64,000 nt of DNA from Mycolicibacterium chitae (GCF_900637205.1 NZ_LR134355.1:4960001-5024000), one strand, 5' to 3'; positions 9,606 through 18,567 are shown, counted from the stretch's first letter. The notes: generated from the sequence alone by a model not told the origin. Translations and numbers: made by a program.

Positions 9606-10502
9606 TCAGTCGAGAGTAGGCGGCGACCAGTACGCCAGCATGTCTGCGAACGTGTCGAAGGCGGCCTTGTTGACGTTGTAGGTCGCTTCCAGATGGATGC
9701 TCAGCGGGAAGCCCAGCTCGCCGACCCCGTCGATGACGCGCTTGTACAGGTCCACCATCCGCTGGCGGCGCTGCACCGGCTCGGCGGCGGCCAGTTCCTT
9801 GACGAAGGCCTGCTCCTCGGCCACCGCGGCATTGCCGGGGTCCTGGATCAGCCAGTTGATCAGGCCGATCCGGGACTCGACCTGCGGCACGAACCCGAAG
9901 GACAGCAGGATCTCGGGCCGGTGGTCGGTCTCGGCGGCGAACTCCGTCAGGAACTTCACGATGGCGTCGGAGTACAGCAGCTGGGTCAGCGCGTAGGTCG
10001 CGCCGCGGTCGCACTTGAAGTTGAACCGGCCGAGTTCGCTGTCGCGGGTCGGGATCAGGATGGCGCCGCGGTTGGGCACCTCGTCGGCGAACAGCGACAG
10101 CGCGTCGGTGGGGGCGACCCCGGCACCGTCGCCGTCGTTCATGGTGCGCGGAACCCCGACGAAGGCGATCCCCTCGATTCCGGCTTCGCGCAGGTCACGC
10201 ACGCGCTGCCGGAGCGGATCCTCCTCGAGGAAGGCCGTGACCTGGGTGCACAGGCCGCGGACGCCGGGCAGCTCGGGCTTGATGACGTTCCAGAAGTCCA
10301 GGACGTCCATCTTCGGCTTCATCTCGATGGGACGGCCGTCGTCCTCCTCGATCATGCCGGGCATCATCACGTGCCCGATCCGGCCCTCCAGCCCGGTGGC
10401 CGAGGCCGCCTCGCGCACCTTGTGCGCCTCCTCGACGGCACGATCGCGGCCGAGCTCGGCGTTGGGCGGCACGAGTTCGAGCGCAACGGTGTTGAGGGTC
10501 AC
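9606..10502 (-). CDS. Methylenetetrahydrofolate reductase, mycobacterial type (Rv2172c-like)
   Basis: A 298-residue protein of the methylenetetrahydrofolate reductase fold (TIM barrel), resembling the divergent actinobacterial proteins typified by Rv2172c as far as I can judge from memory. Visible features are VALELVPPNAEL at the N-terminus, EGIAFVGVPRTMNDGDG in the first half, RFNFKCDRGATYALTQLLY, and the characteristic SFGFVPQVESRIGLINWL in the second half. The role would be to make 5-methyltetrahydrofolate for methionine synthesis. It starts with GTG, 9 nt after an AGGAG site, and is followed directly by hrpA. The 100-bp leader before it is GC-rich. The family assignment is fairly firm; cofactor use (with or without flavin) is not readable. 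Confidence 0.7.
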   Translation of the reverse strand: MTLNTVALELVPPNAELGRDRAVEEAHKVREAASATGLEGRIGHVMMPGMIEEDDGRPIEMKPKMDVLDFWNVIKPELPGVRGLCTQVTAFLEEDPLRQRVRDLREAGIEGIAFVGVPRTMNDGDGAGVAPTDALSLFADEVPNRGAILIPTRDSELGRFNFKCDRGATYALTQLLYSDAIVKFLTEFAAETDHRPEILLSFGFVPQVESRIGLINWLIQDPGNAAVAEEQAFVKELAAAEPVQRRQRMVDLYKRVIDGVGELGFPLSIHLEATYNVNKAAFDTFADMLAYWSPPTLD

Positions 10503-10602
10503 AGAAAATAGCTCCTAGGACGGCTTGCCGGTCGGTGTGGCCGCATCGCCACCCCCGGCGGCCGGGGATCGGCACCTCAAGACACGATAGTCGCCCCGGT
10601 TC
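10503..10602 (-). other. GC-rich leader upstream of the MTHFR-like gene
   Basis: This 100-bp gap separates the last gene of the six-gene operon from the reductase gene. Read on the minus strand it contains an exact inverted repeat GGCCGC...GCGGCC with a 13-nt loop, then CGGCAAGCCG and the AGGAG ribosome site. It could act as a terminator for the upstream operon or as a leader element. I found no match to a riboswitch consensus I know. Confidence 0.3.
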
Positions 10603-11532
10603 TCAGCTGGCGGACGACCTCAGCGGCGGGGGTGCGGCCGCACCGGTGACGCCGGACGCCTCGAGGTCCATGATGCGGTCGAGGTTGTCGGCCACATCCT
10701 CGATCGTGAGCGACGGCGTCGACACGCCCTGGCTGACCACCATGGCCATCCGCGCGACCCCGCCCATGCCGGCCTGCAGCACCTCACCGTTGAGCGGACA
10801 CGACTCGTGCGCCAGGAACGCGGCGGCCGGGGCGACGAGCTCCGGCGGCATGCCGGCGTTGATCTGGTCCATCACCTCGGTGCTCAGCGACAGCACGGCG
10901 GCGACCTTGTCGGCGTGCGAGGCCGACATCCGGGTGAAGGCGCGCGGCGCGATCGCGTTCACCGTGATCCCGTGCGGGGCCGCCTCGGTGGCGAGGTTAC
11001 GGGTGAGCCCGAACACCGCGCCCTTGGCCGAGCCGTAGCTGCTCAGTTCGGGGATGCCGCCGAGCATGGCATCCGAGACGGTGTTGACCACCCGCCCGTA
11101 GCCGGCGGCGACGAGATGCGGCCAGACGGCCTGGGTGACGAAGACCGTGCCGAAGTAGTGCACCTCGAACATGGTTCGGATCTGCCCGATCGTGAGGTCG
11201 CCGAAAAGCGCCGGATCGTGGATGCCGGCGTTGTTGACGACGGCATCGACGCGGCCGTAGGTGTCCAGGGCCGCCTCGACGACGGCGCGGGCCCCGCGTT
11301 CCTCGGCCACCGAGGCGTGACACGCGACGGCCTGTCCCCCGGCGCGGGTGATCTCGTCGGCCACCTGTTGGGCCGGCGTCGCCGAGGAGCCCGCCCCGTC
11401 GATGCCCGCGCCGTTGTCGGCGACCACCACGGCCGCGCCGCGCGCGGCGAGCAGCAGTGCGTAGCCGCGGCCCACGCCGCGGCCGGCTCCGGTGACGACG
11501 GCGACGCGGCCGTCGAAGCGCAGTTCTGCCAC
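10603..11532 (-). CDS. Short-chain dehydrogenase/reductase (SDR)
   Basis: A 309-residue SDR with TGAGRGVGRG at the N-terminus, NNAGIHDP in the middle, and the YGSAK catalytic pair. The middle insertion after the first strand (ADNGAGIDGAGSS) and the C-terminal tail make it longer than a classical 250-residue SDR. In this it resembles the hydroxyacyl-CoA dehydrogenase domain of multifunctional enzymes and the SDR at 20594. The open frame extends further upstream into the P450 gene; GTG at 11532, 8 bp after the P450 stop, gives a protein starting VAELRFDGRVAVVTG and was chosen. It is the last gene of a six-gene minus-strand operon. Confidence 0.85.
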   Translation of the reverse strand: MAELRFDGRVAVVTGAGRGVGRGYALLLAARGAAVVVADNGAGIDGAGSSATPAQQVADEITRAGGQAVACHASVAEERGARAVVEAALDTYGRVDAVVNNAGIHDPALFGDLTIGQIRTMFEVHYFGTVFVTQAVWPHLVAAGYGRVVNTVSDAMLGGIPELSSYGSAKGAVFGLTRNLATEAAPHGITVNAIAPRAFTRMSASHADKVAAVLSLSTEVMDQINAGMPPELVAPAAAFLAHESCPLNGEVLQAGMGGVARMAMVVSQGVSTPSLTIEDVADNLDRIMDLEASGVTGAAAPPPLRSSAS

Positions 11533-11540
11533 GGCCTGGC

Positions 11541-12758
11541 CTACTGCGCGTCGAACAGGACCGGGACCGAGGTCGGTGAGCGGAACACCTGTCCACGGAT
11601 GTGCGGGTCGTCGCCGTCCGGATCCAGCCGAAGGTTGGGCAGCCGGTCCAGCAAAAGGTTGATGGCGGTGCGCATTTCGAGCCGCGCCAGGTGCATCCCC
11701 AGGCACACGTGGACGCCGTGGCCCCAGCCGAGGTTGCCCTTGGGGGTGCGGAACAGGTCGAACGCGTTGGGGTTGGGGTAGCGGTCGTCCTGGCGGTTCG
11801 CCGAACCCAGCATGGGCATCACCGTGGCACCCGCGGGGATCTGCACACCGCCGAGCACCGTGTCGCGGGTGGCCACCCGGGTGATGGTGAGCAGCGGCGC
11901 CTCCCAGCGCACGCCCTCCTCGATGGCCTGCGGCAGCAGCGAGCGGTCGGCGCGAATGGCCTCCAGCTGCATCGGATCCGACAACAGCGCCAGCAGCAGG
12001 CTGCCCAGCGCCCGATAGGTGGTCTCCACCCCGGCGGGCAGCAGCAGCCGCAGGAACGAGAAGATCTCCTCGTCGGCCAGCTTCTCACCGTCGATCTCCG
12101 CGGCGGCCAGCGCGCTGATCAGATCCTCGCGCGGTTCGATCCGGCGCGCCTCCAGGATGGGCGCGAAGTAGTCGCACAGCGCCGCCGAGGCCGCCAGGCC
12201 GCGCTCGGGATTCATCAGCCAGCTCAGCAGCGAGATCGACCAGCGCTGGAACTGTGGATAGTCCTCCTCCGGCAGACCCAACAGCCCCGCGATGATCTGG
12301 CTGGGGTAGTCGAAGGTGAACTCCTTGACCAGGTCGGCCTTGCCGTTCGGGGCGAACTTGTCGATCAGGCTGTTGCCCACCCGGCCGACGAGTTCGTCCT
12401 CCCAACGCGCCAGGGCCTTCTGGCCGAACGCCTTCTGCACCAGGGCGCGCAGCCGACCGTGCACCGGTTCGTCCATGCCGAGCATCACCTTCTCGCCGAG
12501 CACCGGGCCGAACGCGGCGATGACGCTCGCCGAGGAGAACGTCTCGTTGTCGCGCAGCATCTGCTGCGCCTCCTCGTAGCGGTACACGATGAACATCGGC
12601 AGCGATTCCTCGTGCGGCAGCGCCCCGGAGGTCTCCAACCGCTGGACGGGTTCGGAGTCCCGCAGCCGAGCCAGCTCGGTGTAGGGGTCCCGGACGTCGC
12701 CGGAGATCGCGTCGTCGAACGAACCGAAGTCCTCGAGGTCGTCGAAAAGCTGTTCCAT
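11541..12758 (-). CDS. Cytochrome P450 with Trp in the haem-loop Phe position
   Basis: A 405-residue P450 distinct from the three related copies elsewhere in the window. The I-helix reads LLPAGVETTYRALG near residue 240, the ExxR motif is in EEGVRWEAP, and the haem loop is WGHGVHVCLG. In that loop the usual leading phenylalanine of FxxGxxxCxG is tryptophan. The thiolate cysteine and following glycine are intact, so it is expected to bind haem. It starts 37 bp after the aldehyde dehydrogenase and is followed 8 bp later by an SDR, in an order that suggests sequential oxidation of one carbon. A GGAGCAGC site precedes the ATG. Confidence 0.9.
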   Translation of the reverse strand: MEQLFDDLEDFGSFDDAISGDVRDPYTELARLRDSEPVQRLETSGALPHEESLPMFIVYRYEEAQQMLRDNETFSSASVIAAFGPVLGEKVMLGMDEPVHGRLRALVQKAFGQKALARWEDELVGRVGNSLIDKFAPNGKADLVKEFTFDYPSQIIAGLLGLPEEDYPQFQRWSISLLSWLMNPERGLAASAALCDYFAPILEARRIEPREDLISALAAAEIDGEKLADEEIFSFLRLLLPAGVETTYRALGSLLLALLSDPMQLEAIRADRSLLPQAIEEGVRWEAPLLTITRVATRDTVLGGVQIPAGATVMPMLGSANRQDDRYPNPNAFDLFRTPKGNLGWGHGVHVCLGMHLARLEMRTAINLLLDRLPNLRLDPDGDDPHIRGQVFRSPTSVPVLFDAQ

Positions 12759-12795
12759 GCTGCTCCTTTGGGCTGTACAGGCCGTGCGCAGAACG

Positions 12796-14277
12796 CTATT
12801 GAGCCGGGTAGGCCACCGATTTCACCTCGGTGTACTGGCTGAAGCCGACGAGGCCGTTCTGTCGGCCGACGCCGCTGTCCTTGTAGCCGCCGAACGGGGT
12901 GTCGGCCCCGTAGCCGGCGGTGCCGTTGAGTCCGATGAACCCCGCGCGCAGCCGCTTGGCGACCGCCAGTGACCGGTCCAGCGAGCCCGACATCACGTTG
13001 CCGGCCAGACCGTAGGGACTGTCGTTGGCGATGCGCACCGCGTCGTCCTCATCCTCATACGGGATCACCGCCAGCACCGGGCCGAAGATCTCCTCCTGCG
13101 CGATGACCATGCTGTTGTCGACATCGGTGAAAAGGGTTGGGCTGACCCAGAATCCCTTGTCGAAGCCCGTCGGCGCCTCGGTGCTGCCCACCAGCATCGT
13201 CGCGCCCTCGTCGACGCCCTTGCGGATGTAGCCGAGGATGCGGGCCTGCTGCTTGGCCGAGATCACCGGGCCGCACAGTGTGCCCGGGTCCTGCGGGTCC
13301 CCCGCGGCGATGTTCTCGTAGATGCCCCGCAGGATCGCGATGCCCTCGTCGTACCTGGAGCGCGGCAGCAGCATTCGGGTGGGGGCGGCACAGCCCTGGC
13401 CGGCGTGCATCAGCGGGCCGATCCCGATCAGGCAGGCCGTGTTGAAGTCGGCGTCGTCGAGCACGATGGTCGCCGACTTGCCGCCGAGTTCCAGGAACAG
13501 CCGCTTCATGGTGGCGGCGCCCTTTTCCATGATCCGCTTGCCCACCGCGGTCGAACCGGTGAAGGAGATCATGTCGACCTTCGGCGAGGTCGTCAGTTCC
13601 TCGCCGACGAGGTGGTCCGAGGCCGTGACCACGTTCACCACACCGGCCGGGATGTCGGTGTTCTCGGCGATCAGCCGGCCGAGCCGGGTGGCGTTGAACG
13701 GGGTGTCGGGGGCGGGCTTGAGGACCACGGTGTTGCCCGCCGCCAGCGCCTGGCCGAGCTTGTTGATGCTGACCTCGAAGGGAAAGTTCCACGGCACGAT
13801 GGCCCCGACCACTCCGACCGGTTCGTGCCAGACCTTGCGGGTGGTGTTGACGCCGGTCACCGACACCACGGTGTCGCCGAGGTCGGTCTCCCACGGGAAG
13901 GTGTCGATCAACCCGGCGGGATACTTGAGCCCGTCGGCGAACGGGGCGTCCAGCTGCGGACCGTGGGTCACCGCGCGCGGGGCGCCGACCTCCCGGATCA
14001 ATTCCTCGCGCAGGTCCTCGATTTCGCCGGCGATCGCGTCGTGCAACTGCAGCAGGCAGCGTTTGCGCAGCGCGTGGTTGGTCGACCAGTCGGTCTCGTC
14101 GAACGAACGGCGGGCGGCGTCGATGGCCCGCCCCATGTCGGCGATCGAGGCGTCGGCGACCTCGCCCAGCACCTCCTCGGTGGCGGGATTGATGTTGGTG
14201 AACACACCCGCCTCGCCGTCGACGAGCTTGCCGTCGATCAGCATTCGGGACTCGTAGGGCGCAGCGGCCTCAGGCAT
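12796..14277 (-). CDS. NAD(P)-dependent aldehyde dehydrogenase
   Basis: A 493-residue aldehyde dehydrogenase of the usual length, oxidising an aldehyde to an acid. Visible motifs are VPWNFPFEVS, the cofactor-binding FTGSTAVGKRI, the general-base glutamate in LELGGKSA, the catalytic cysteine in GQGCAAPTR, and EEIFGPVLAVIPY. ATG at 14277 was chosen; a GTG 9 bp upstream (14286) in the same frame is an alternative. The start overlaps the 3' end of the preceding SDR gene by 8 bp, so translation is probably coupled. Its place between an SDR and a P450 suggests that an alcohol made by oxidation is taken to the acid in this operon. Confidence 0.93.
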   Translation of the reverse strand: MPEAAAPYESRMLIDGKLVDGEAGVFTNINPATEEVLGEVADASIADMGRAIDAARRSFDETDWSTNHALRKRCLLQLHDAIAGEIEDLREELIREVGAPRAVTHGPQLDAPFADGLKYPAGLIDTFPWETDLGDTVVSVTGVNTTRKVWHEPVGVVGAIVPWNFPFEVSINKLGQALAAGNTVVLKPAPDTPFNATRLGRLIAENTDIPAGVVNVVTASDHLVGEELTTSPKVDMISFTGSTAVGKRIMEKGAATMKRLFLELGGKSATIVLDDADFNTACLIGIGPLMHAGQGCAAPTRMLLPRSRYDEGIAILRGIYENIAAGDPQDPGTLCGPVISAKQQARILGYIRKGVDEGATMLVGSTEAPTGFDKGFWVSPTLFTDVDNSMVIAQEEIFGPVLAVIPYEDEDDAVRIANDSPYGLAGNVMSGSLDRSLAVAKRLRAGFIGLNGTAGYGADTPFGGYKDSGVGRQNGLVGFSQYTEVKSVAYPAQ

Positions 14278-15334
14278 CGTTCTCACTGTTCTGTTCGGGG
14301 CTGTTCTGTTCGGGGCTGTTCTGTTCGGGGCTGTTCTGTTCGGGGTCCTGGCGGGCGGCCTGGCGGCGTGCAGCCACCTCGGCGAGCCGAATCAGCACGG
14401 GTTGCGGAACGACCTTCGCGGCCAGCGCCATCGCGCGCTGCGCCGCGGTCAGCGGCACGGCGCCGCCACGCATCGCGCCGTGCCGCGGGATGCCCATCAT
14501 CACCCGCGTCATCTGGTGCAACCCGGATGGTGGAAGTAACCGGTTGGCGACCAACAACATTCGCGCGTCCGGTCCGACCGCGGACTTGGCGAAGGGTTTC
14601 GCACTGTCCAGCGCCTTGGCCAGGCCCGCGGCGAAGTCCTCGGGCGAGCGGGCGGCGTGCTTCATCATGGCCCGCCCGCGCTTGTCCATCGTGCGGTGGT
14701 GCGGGGCGTACGGCCCGTCCAGGTCCCGGTCGTCGGTGGTCCCGGCGTCGGTGATGATGTCGGTGTCATAGGTCCCGGTGACCAGCACCGACACGCCGAT
14801 CCCGAATGGCGCCACCTCCCCGGCCATCGCTTCACCCCAGCGCTCCAGCGCCCCTTTGACTGCCGAATACGGTGCGGTGGCCGGCATTCCACGCACACCG
14901 GCCGCGCTCGAGATCAGCACGATGCGACCATGGCCGGCCTCGCGCATGGCAGGTAGCAGCGCCTTGGTGAGCGCCACCGGACCGAAGACGTTGGTCGCGA
15001 ACATCCGCTCCCAGAGTTCCGGGGAGGTCTCCTCGACCATTCCGGCCGCAGAGATGCCCGCGTTGTGCACCAATGCATGGGGTGCGCCGACGGCCTCCTC
15101 GATCGATTTGGCGGCGGCGGCGATCGACGCCGCATCCATCAGGTCCAACTGGACGCCGATGAGCCGGTCGTCGGACTCATCGACGCCGAGGGCCTCGCGC
15201 AGCAGCGGCACCCCTTTCTCCGGCGATCGCATCGCCGCGACCACGCGCCACCCGTCGCGGTGCAGGCGCACGGCCGAGGCGAACCCCAATCCCCGTGACG
15301 CACCGGTGATGACAACCGAACGCGGCTCACCCAT
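14270..15334 (-). CDS. SDR-family oxidoreductase with PEQNS-repeat tail
   Basis: A 354-residue SDR with TGASRGLGFA near the N-terminus, NAGIS, the serine in ISSAAGVRG and the YSAVK catalytic pair. It is extended at the C-terminus by a basic region and then four copies of the pentapeptide PEQNS before the end (ENDA). Two start codons are possible (15340 and 15334). The second was chosen because GGAGA lies six bases before it, whereas it abuts the first. The start overlaps the end of the AveC-like gene by 8 bp and the stop overlaps the aldehyde dehydrogenase start, so the operon is translationally coupled here. The repeat tail is likely disordered and dispensable for catalysis. Confidence 0.85.
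   Translation of the reverse strand: MGEPRSVVITGASRGLGFASAVRLHRDGWRVVAAMRSPEKGVPLLREALGVDESDDRLIGVQLDLMDAASIAAAAKSIEEAVGAPHALVHNAGISAAGMVEETSPELWERMFATNVFGPVALTKALLPAMREAGHGRIVLISSAAGVRGMPATAPYSAVKGALERWGEAMAGEVAPFGIGVSVLVTGTYDTDIITDAGTTDDRDLDGPYAPHHRTMDKRGRAMMKHAARSPEDFAAGLAKALDSAKPFAKSAVGPDARMLLVANRLLPPSGLHQMTRVMMGIPRHGAMRGGAVPLTAAQRAMALAAKVVPQPVLIRLAEVAARRQAARQDPEQNSPEQNSPEQNSPEQNSENDA
14286..14345. repeat. Four-copy 15-bp minisatellite in coding sequence
   Basis: Four exact, adjacent copies of CTGTTCTGTTCGGGG (14286-14300, 14301-14315, 14316-14330, 14331-14345). On the minus strand they encode four PEQNS units at the end of the SDR. The 15-bp period keeps frame, so copy number could vary without breaking the gene. 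Confidence 0.95.
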
Positions 15335-16472
15335 TCGCATTCTCCGGTGCGCACCGATCACCCTTGGAACCCAGCTCGACGTCGAGGTCTTGGAACGGCC
15401 CCTGCTGCCAGGTGGCCCATTTCCCGACCGAATACGGTCCCTCGGCGCCATTTGCCCGGTAATAACCCTGCGGGTCATAGACTTTCGCCTCGGGATACGG
15501 CCACGGACAGGCAACAGCGGTGGCCGCGCCGCTGGCCTTGATCGCCCAGAACCAACTGCCGTAGGCGAAATAGGCGACGTTGATGATCACGAACATCACT
15601 AGGAAGGTGCCGAGCACCGGCTTGCTCGGGAACAGCCGTGCCCGGGCGGCGAGCTTCTCTGCCACGGATTTGCCCGTGTCGTCGCGATAGCAGAGCACCG
15701 CGGCCGGAACCATCACGAAGGTCACGGCCAGCGATTCCCAGATCAGCGGGAACTGGAACGTGGTGCCGGGGAACAGCGTCCCGAACGGGATGGCCTGCGA
15801 GTAGATGTAGAGACCGGTGCGGACCAGGCTGACCTCGAGGATGGCGTCGAAGACGAACCCGATCACCAGTGTGATCGAGCCCAGGCTGATCAGTGGATGC
15901 CGGGACACGAACGCGGTGGGGCCGTACTTGGCCTGCAGCTTGCGGACGATCCAGATCGCCGGGAAGAACGGTGCGAAATAGAAGGCGACGTAACCGAACA
16001 CGATGAACGGCTCGACGGTCGGGGACAACATGATCAGCGGCCAGTTCTCGGGCCAGTGGATCAATTCGGGGTTGTAGACCGCGAACGGGGCCCAGTTCAT
16101 GATGGGGTCCTGCCACACGATCAGGGTGGTGCACAGGAACATCAGCATGATCGGGCTGCCGGGGTCGCGCCGCCAGCCGCGCACGAAGATCGCGACCAGG
16201 ATGACCAGCAGGATCACGGTGCCGATCTGGTGCACCCACAACCAACCGTCGAAGCCGAACAGGAACTCCACCGGGCGCGGTCGGCCCTCGACGTCGGGGT
16301 TTGCCACCCGGGGGTGGACCTCGGTCCGGGCGAAAGCGATGAACAGGCTGAAGAACGCCAGCAGGGCGAAGGCCCCCGCCCAGCGGCCCCAGTTCGGTCC
16401 GGTGCGTTTGGCCGACCCCTTACCGGCCGCCGGCCTCTCCGTGGTCAGCGGCGCGTACTCCTCGGTGGTCAC
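15327..16472 (-). CDS. AveC-like (spirocyclase-family) integral membrane protein
   Basis: A polytopic membrane protein of about 381 residues with seven clear hydrophobic segments. I recognise it as similar to mycobacterial proteins grouped with AveC, the membrane-associated spirocyclase of avermectin biosynthesis. The region WQDPIMNWAP followed by WPENWPL parallels WIEAPYDWAV and PSWWPL in the smaller protein at 40247, which supports common ancestry. The start is uncertain: GTG at 16472 lies 41 bp after the upstream stop but lacks a clear ribosome site. An ATG at 16565 would overlap the upstream gene by about 50 bp. The protein may cyclise, dehydrate or bind a hydrophobic substrate in the membrane; that role is inferred from the family. 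Confidence 0.7.
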   Translation of the reverse strand: MTTEEYAPLTTERPAAGKGSAKRTGPNWGRWAGAFALLAFFSLFIAFARTEVHPRVANPDVEGRPRPVEFLFGFDGWLWVHQIGTVILLVILVAIFVRGWRRDPGSPIMLMFLCTTLIVWQDPIMNWAPFAVYNPELIHWPENWPLIMLSPTVEPFIVFGYVAFYFAPFFPAIWIVRKLQAKYGPTAFVSRHPLISLGSITLVIGFVFDAILEVSLVRTGLYIYSQAIPFGTLFPGTTFQFPLIWESLAVTFVMVPAAVLCYRDDTGKSVAEKLAARARLFPSKPVLGTFLVMFVIINVAYFAYGSWFWAIKASGAATAVACPWPYPEAKVYDPQGYYRANGAEGPYSVGKWATWQQGPFQDLDVELGSKGDRCAPENANG

Positions 16473-16512
16473 GGTCGGCCCCGGGGCGGTGTCGGCAGCA
16501 TCAGCAAGGTCA

Positions 16513-17631
16513 TCAGGTGTCCTCTCCGAAACGATCGACCAGATGCGAGTTGATGCCGTCGGCATCGAGGGTCCGGGCCACCAGGTACCCCGAACCCATC
16601 CAGGCCCGGCGGGTCCATTTCCCCAGGGAGACACGGGTTCCCGGAGCTCCGGAGGCGGCGGGCATCATCTTGACCCGCTCGAGCGCCTCCTTGACCCCGC
16701 GCGGGCTCAACGGGTGGGCGTCGGTGAAGGCCCGCACCAGGGTGGCCGCGACGTCGTGGTTGACCACCGACACGCAGTACTCGGGCCGGCTGCCGTCGTA
16801 CCGCGCGGCGTACCGATCGAGCCAGGCCTGCCCCACCGGGTTGCCCTCGTCGTACTGGTCCACCCCGACCCAGCCCAGGAACGCGTTCCACATGATCGGG
16901 TTGACCCAGGCGTTCTGGAACGCGGTGGTGGTGAAGCGCGGCGGATCCCAGTCGACGGCCTCGAGGGCGGGATTGATGAACACGATGCCGAAGCCGAAGC
17001 CGAGGTGCACGATGGCCTCGGCCTTGGCCTCGTGCAGCGTGGCGACCGCGGCGTTGATGTCCTGCGCGGTCTGCGCGATGGCCGCCTCAGCGACAATCCG
17101 AATTCCCTTGCGGGCAGCGGCACTTCGCAGGTTCTTCAGATAGCTCTCACCGATGAGGTTCTGCTCGACGAGCACCCCGATCTCCTTCAGGCCGCGCTTG
17201 GCCACCAGGTCGATAAGGAAGATCGGCTCGTCGGTCATCGACCCCTGCGGGAAGGCGAAGGTCCATTCGCCAAGCCAGTCGTCGGTGCCGGTGACGCTGA
17301 TCGCCGGCACCTTGAACCGTTCCTCGATCGCCTCCCGCAGCGGCACGCAGTTGTCGGTGATGTTCGGTCCGAAGACCACCAGGCAGCCCTCGTCGACGAG
17401 CTCGCCGTACGCGTCGATGACCGCTTTGACCGAACCCTTCGGCAGACCCTCGACCTCGCGGTAGATCATCTGCACCGGCCGGTCCATCAGGCCCTGCTCG
17501 ACGGCCTCCTCGAAGACCAGATCGAAGGTCCGGGTGAACGAGTTCAGCAGTTCCTCCGGGAATCCCGGGGGCAGGGTGAAGTCCATCAGATAGCCGACCT
17601 TGATGGGCTCTGCGGTGCTCTCGTAGGACAT
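16513..17631 (-). CDS. ABC-type substrate-binding protein without signal peptide (copy 1)
   Basis: A 372-residue protein with the fold of branched-chain amino-acid-type binding proteins (Peripla_BP_6): IKVGYLMDFTLPPG at the start, then YREVEGLPKGSVKAVIDAY, FGPNITDN, VPAISVTGTDDWLGEW and GIRIVAEAAIAQTAQD. Such proteins are normally exported, yet this one begins MSYESTAEPIKVGY with no signal peptide or lipobox. ATG at 17631 was chosen because GGAGG lies six bases upstream; the open frame further upstream adds no signal peptide either. No ABC permease or ATPase is nearby. It may be a cytoplasmic ligand binder or enzyme. It is the first gene of the six-gene operon and has a regulon-type operator 45 bp before its start. 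A close paralogue is at 32866. Confidence 0.75.
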   Translation of the reverse strand: MSYESTAEPIKVGYLMDFTLPPGFPEELLNSFTRTFDLVFEEAVEQGLMDRPVQMIYREVEGLPKGSVKAVIDAYGELVDEGCLVVFGPNITDNCVPLREAIEERFKVPAISVTGTDDWLGEWTFAFPQGSMTDEPIFLIDLVAKRGLKEIGVLVEQNLIGESYLKNLRSAAARKGIRIVAEAAIAQTAQDINAAVATLHEAKAEAIVHLGFGFGIVFINPALEAVDWDPPRFTTTAFQNAWVNPIMWNAFLGWVGVDQYDEGNPVGQAWLDRYAARYDGSRPEYCVSVVNHDVAATLVRAFTDAHPLSPRGVKEALERVKMMPAASGAPGTRVSLGKWTRRAWMGSGYLVARTLDADGINSHLVDRFGEDT

Positions 17632-17675
17632 CTGACCTCCGTGGGCGGCGCCGGTCACCGGCGCGTGGGATACGA

Positions 17676-17690
17676 AACCTAATATTTGTT
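17676..17690 (-). promoter_or_regulatory. Putative operator, regulon motif
   Basis: On the minus strand the 15-bp core reads AACAAATATTAGGTT, a full match to the shared consensus AACARATATTWGGTY. It lies 45 bp before the leaderless binding-protein gene that heads the six-gene minus-strand operon. Confidence 0.7.
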
Positions 17691-17718
17691 TAGACCCTAG
17701 CGGCGGTGCCGCCGCAGA

Positions 17719-18567
17719 TCAATGGCCTGGCGCCGCCTCACCCAGGTAGATGTCGATCATCTCGTTGAGCCCGCGGGTCACCGCCACGTCGTCGGTCAGC
17801 GGTCCGGCGATGGCGACGCGAGCGGCCTCGGCGATGGACAGGCCCTCGGCGATCAGCCGGCCCGCCGCGATGAGCACGCGCGTGGAGGCCACCTCGCGCA
17901 ACCCGCCGGTCTCGAGACGCCGGATCGCCTGACCGAACCGCACCAGTTCCACCGCGGTGGCGCGGTCCACGCCCCCCTCGTGGGCGATGATCCCCTCCTC
18001 GACATCCGGTTGCGGGAAACCGAACTCGATGGCGACCATGCGTTGCCGGGTCGAATCCTTGAGGTCCTTGAGCACGCTCTGATAGCCGGGGTTGTACGAC
18101 ACCACCAGGCCGAAGCCCGGGGCGGCGTCCAGGGTGACACCGAGTCGCTCGATCGGTAGTTGGCGGCGGTAGTCGGCGAGCGGATGCAGAACGACTGTGG
18201 TGTCCTGGCGCGCCTCCACGACCTCGTCGAGGTAGCAGATCGCGCCCTCGCGCACGGCACGCGTCAGGGGCCCGTCGACCCAGACCGTCTCGTCACCGCG
18301 GAGCAGGTAGCGGCCGACGAGGTCGGCGGTGGTCAGGTCGTCGTGGCAGGCCACGGTGATCAGCGGCCGGCCCAGGTCGTGGGCCATGGCCTCGACGAAG
18401 CGGGTCTTACCGCAGCCGGTCGGGCCCTTCAGGACCAGCGACAGGCCCTGGCGGTAGGCCGCCTTGAACACCGTCTCCTCGTTGCCGACCGCCTGGTAAT
18501 AGGGGCGGGCGCTCTCGGTCTGCGGACGCGCACCGTTCTGGTAGGCAAGCCCGGACTCGTTCGACAT
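17719..18567 (-). CDS. NorQ/CbbQ-type MoxR AAA+ ATPase
   Basis: A 282-residue AAA+ ATPase of the NirQ/NorQ/CbbQ branch. Walker A GPTGCGKT is at residues 48-55 and Walker B AICYLDE at 109-115. It also has ATTADL-like pore-loop sequence (DLTTADLVGRYLL) and the sensor region SYNPGYQSV. Such ATPases work with a VWA-domain partner (NorD/CbbO) as a chaperone that activates or inserts metal into an enzyme; the partner-like gene is directly upstream at 18727. No NO reductase or RubisCO gene is in the window, so the client is unknown. A regulon-type operator lies 54 bp before the ATG. Confidence 0.85.
   Translation of the reverse strand: MSNESGLAYQNGARPQTESARPYYQAVGNEETVFKAAYRQGLSLVLKGPTGCGKTRFVEAMAHDLGRPLITVACHDDLTTADLVGRYLLRGDETVWVDGPLTRAVREGAICYLDEVVEARQDTTVVLHPLADYRRQLPIERLGVTLDAAPGFGLVVSYNPGYQSVLKDLKDSTRQRMVAIEFGFPQPDVEEGIIAHEGGVDRATAVELVRFGQAIRRLETGGLREVASTRVLIAAGRLIAEGLSIAEAARVAIAGPLTDDVAVTRGLNEMIDIYLGEAAPGH

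Noticed and set aside
6939..10511. 1190-codon open frame on the plus strand opposite hrpA
   Set aside because: It is antisense to HrpA and the MTHFR-like gene, whose motifs are unmistakable. Long antisense frames are common in GC-rich DNA.
10503..10602. SAM-type riboswitch before the MTHFR-like gene
   Set aside because: The leader can fold, but I could not match it to the SAM-IV or other consensus. It is listed only as an unassigned leader.
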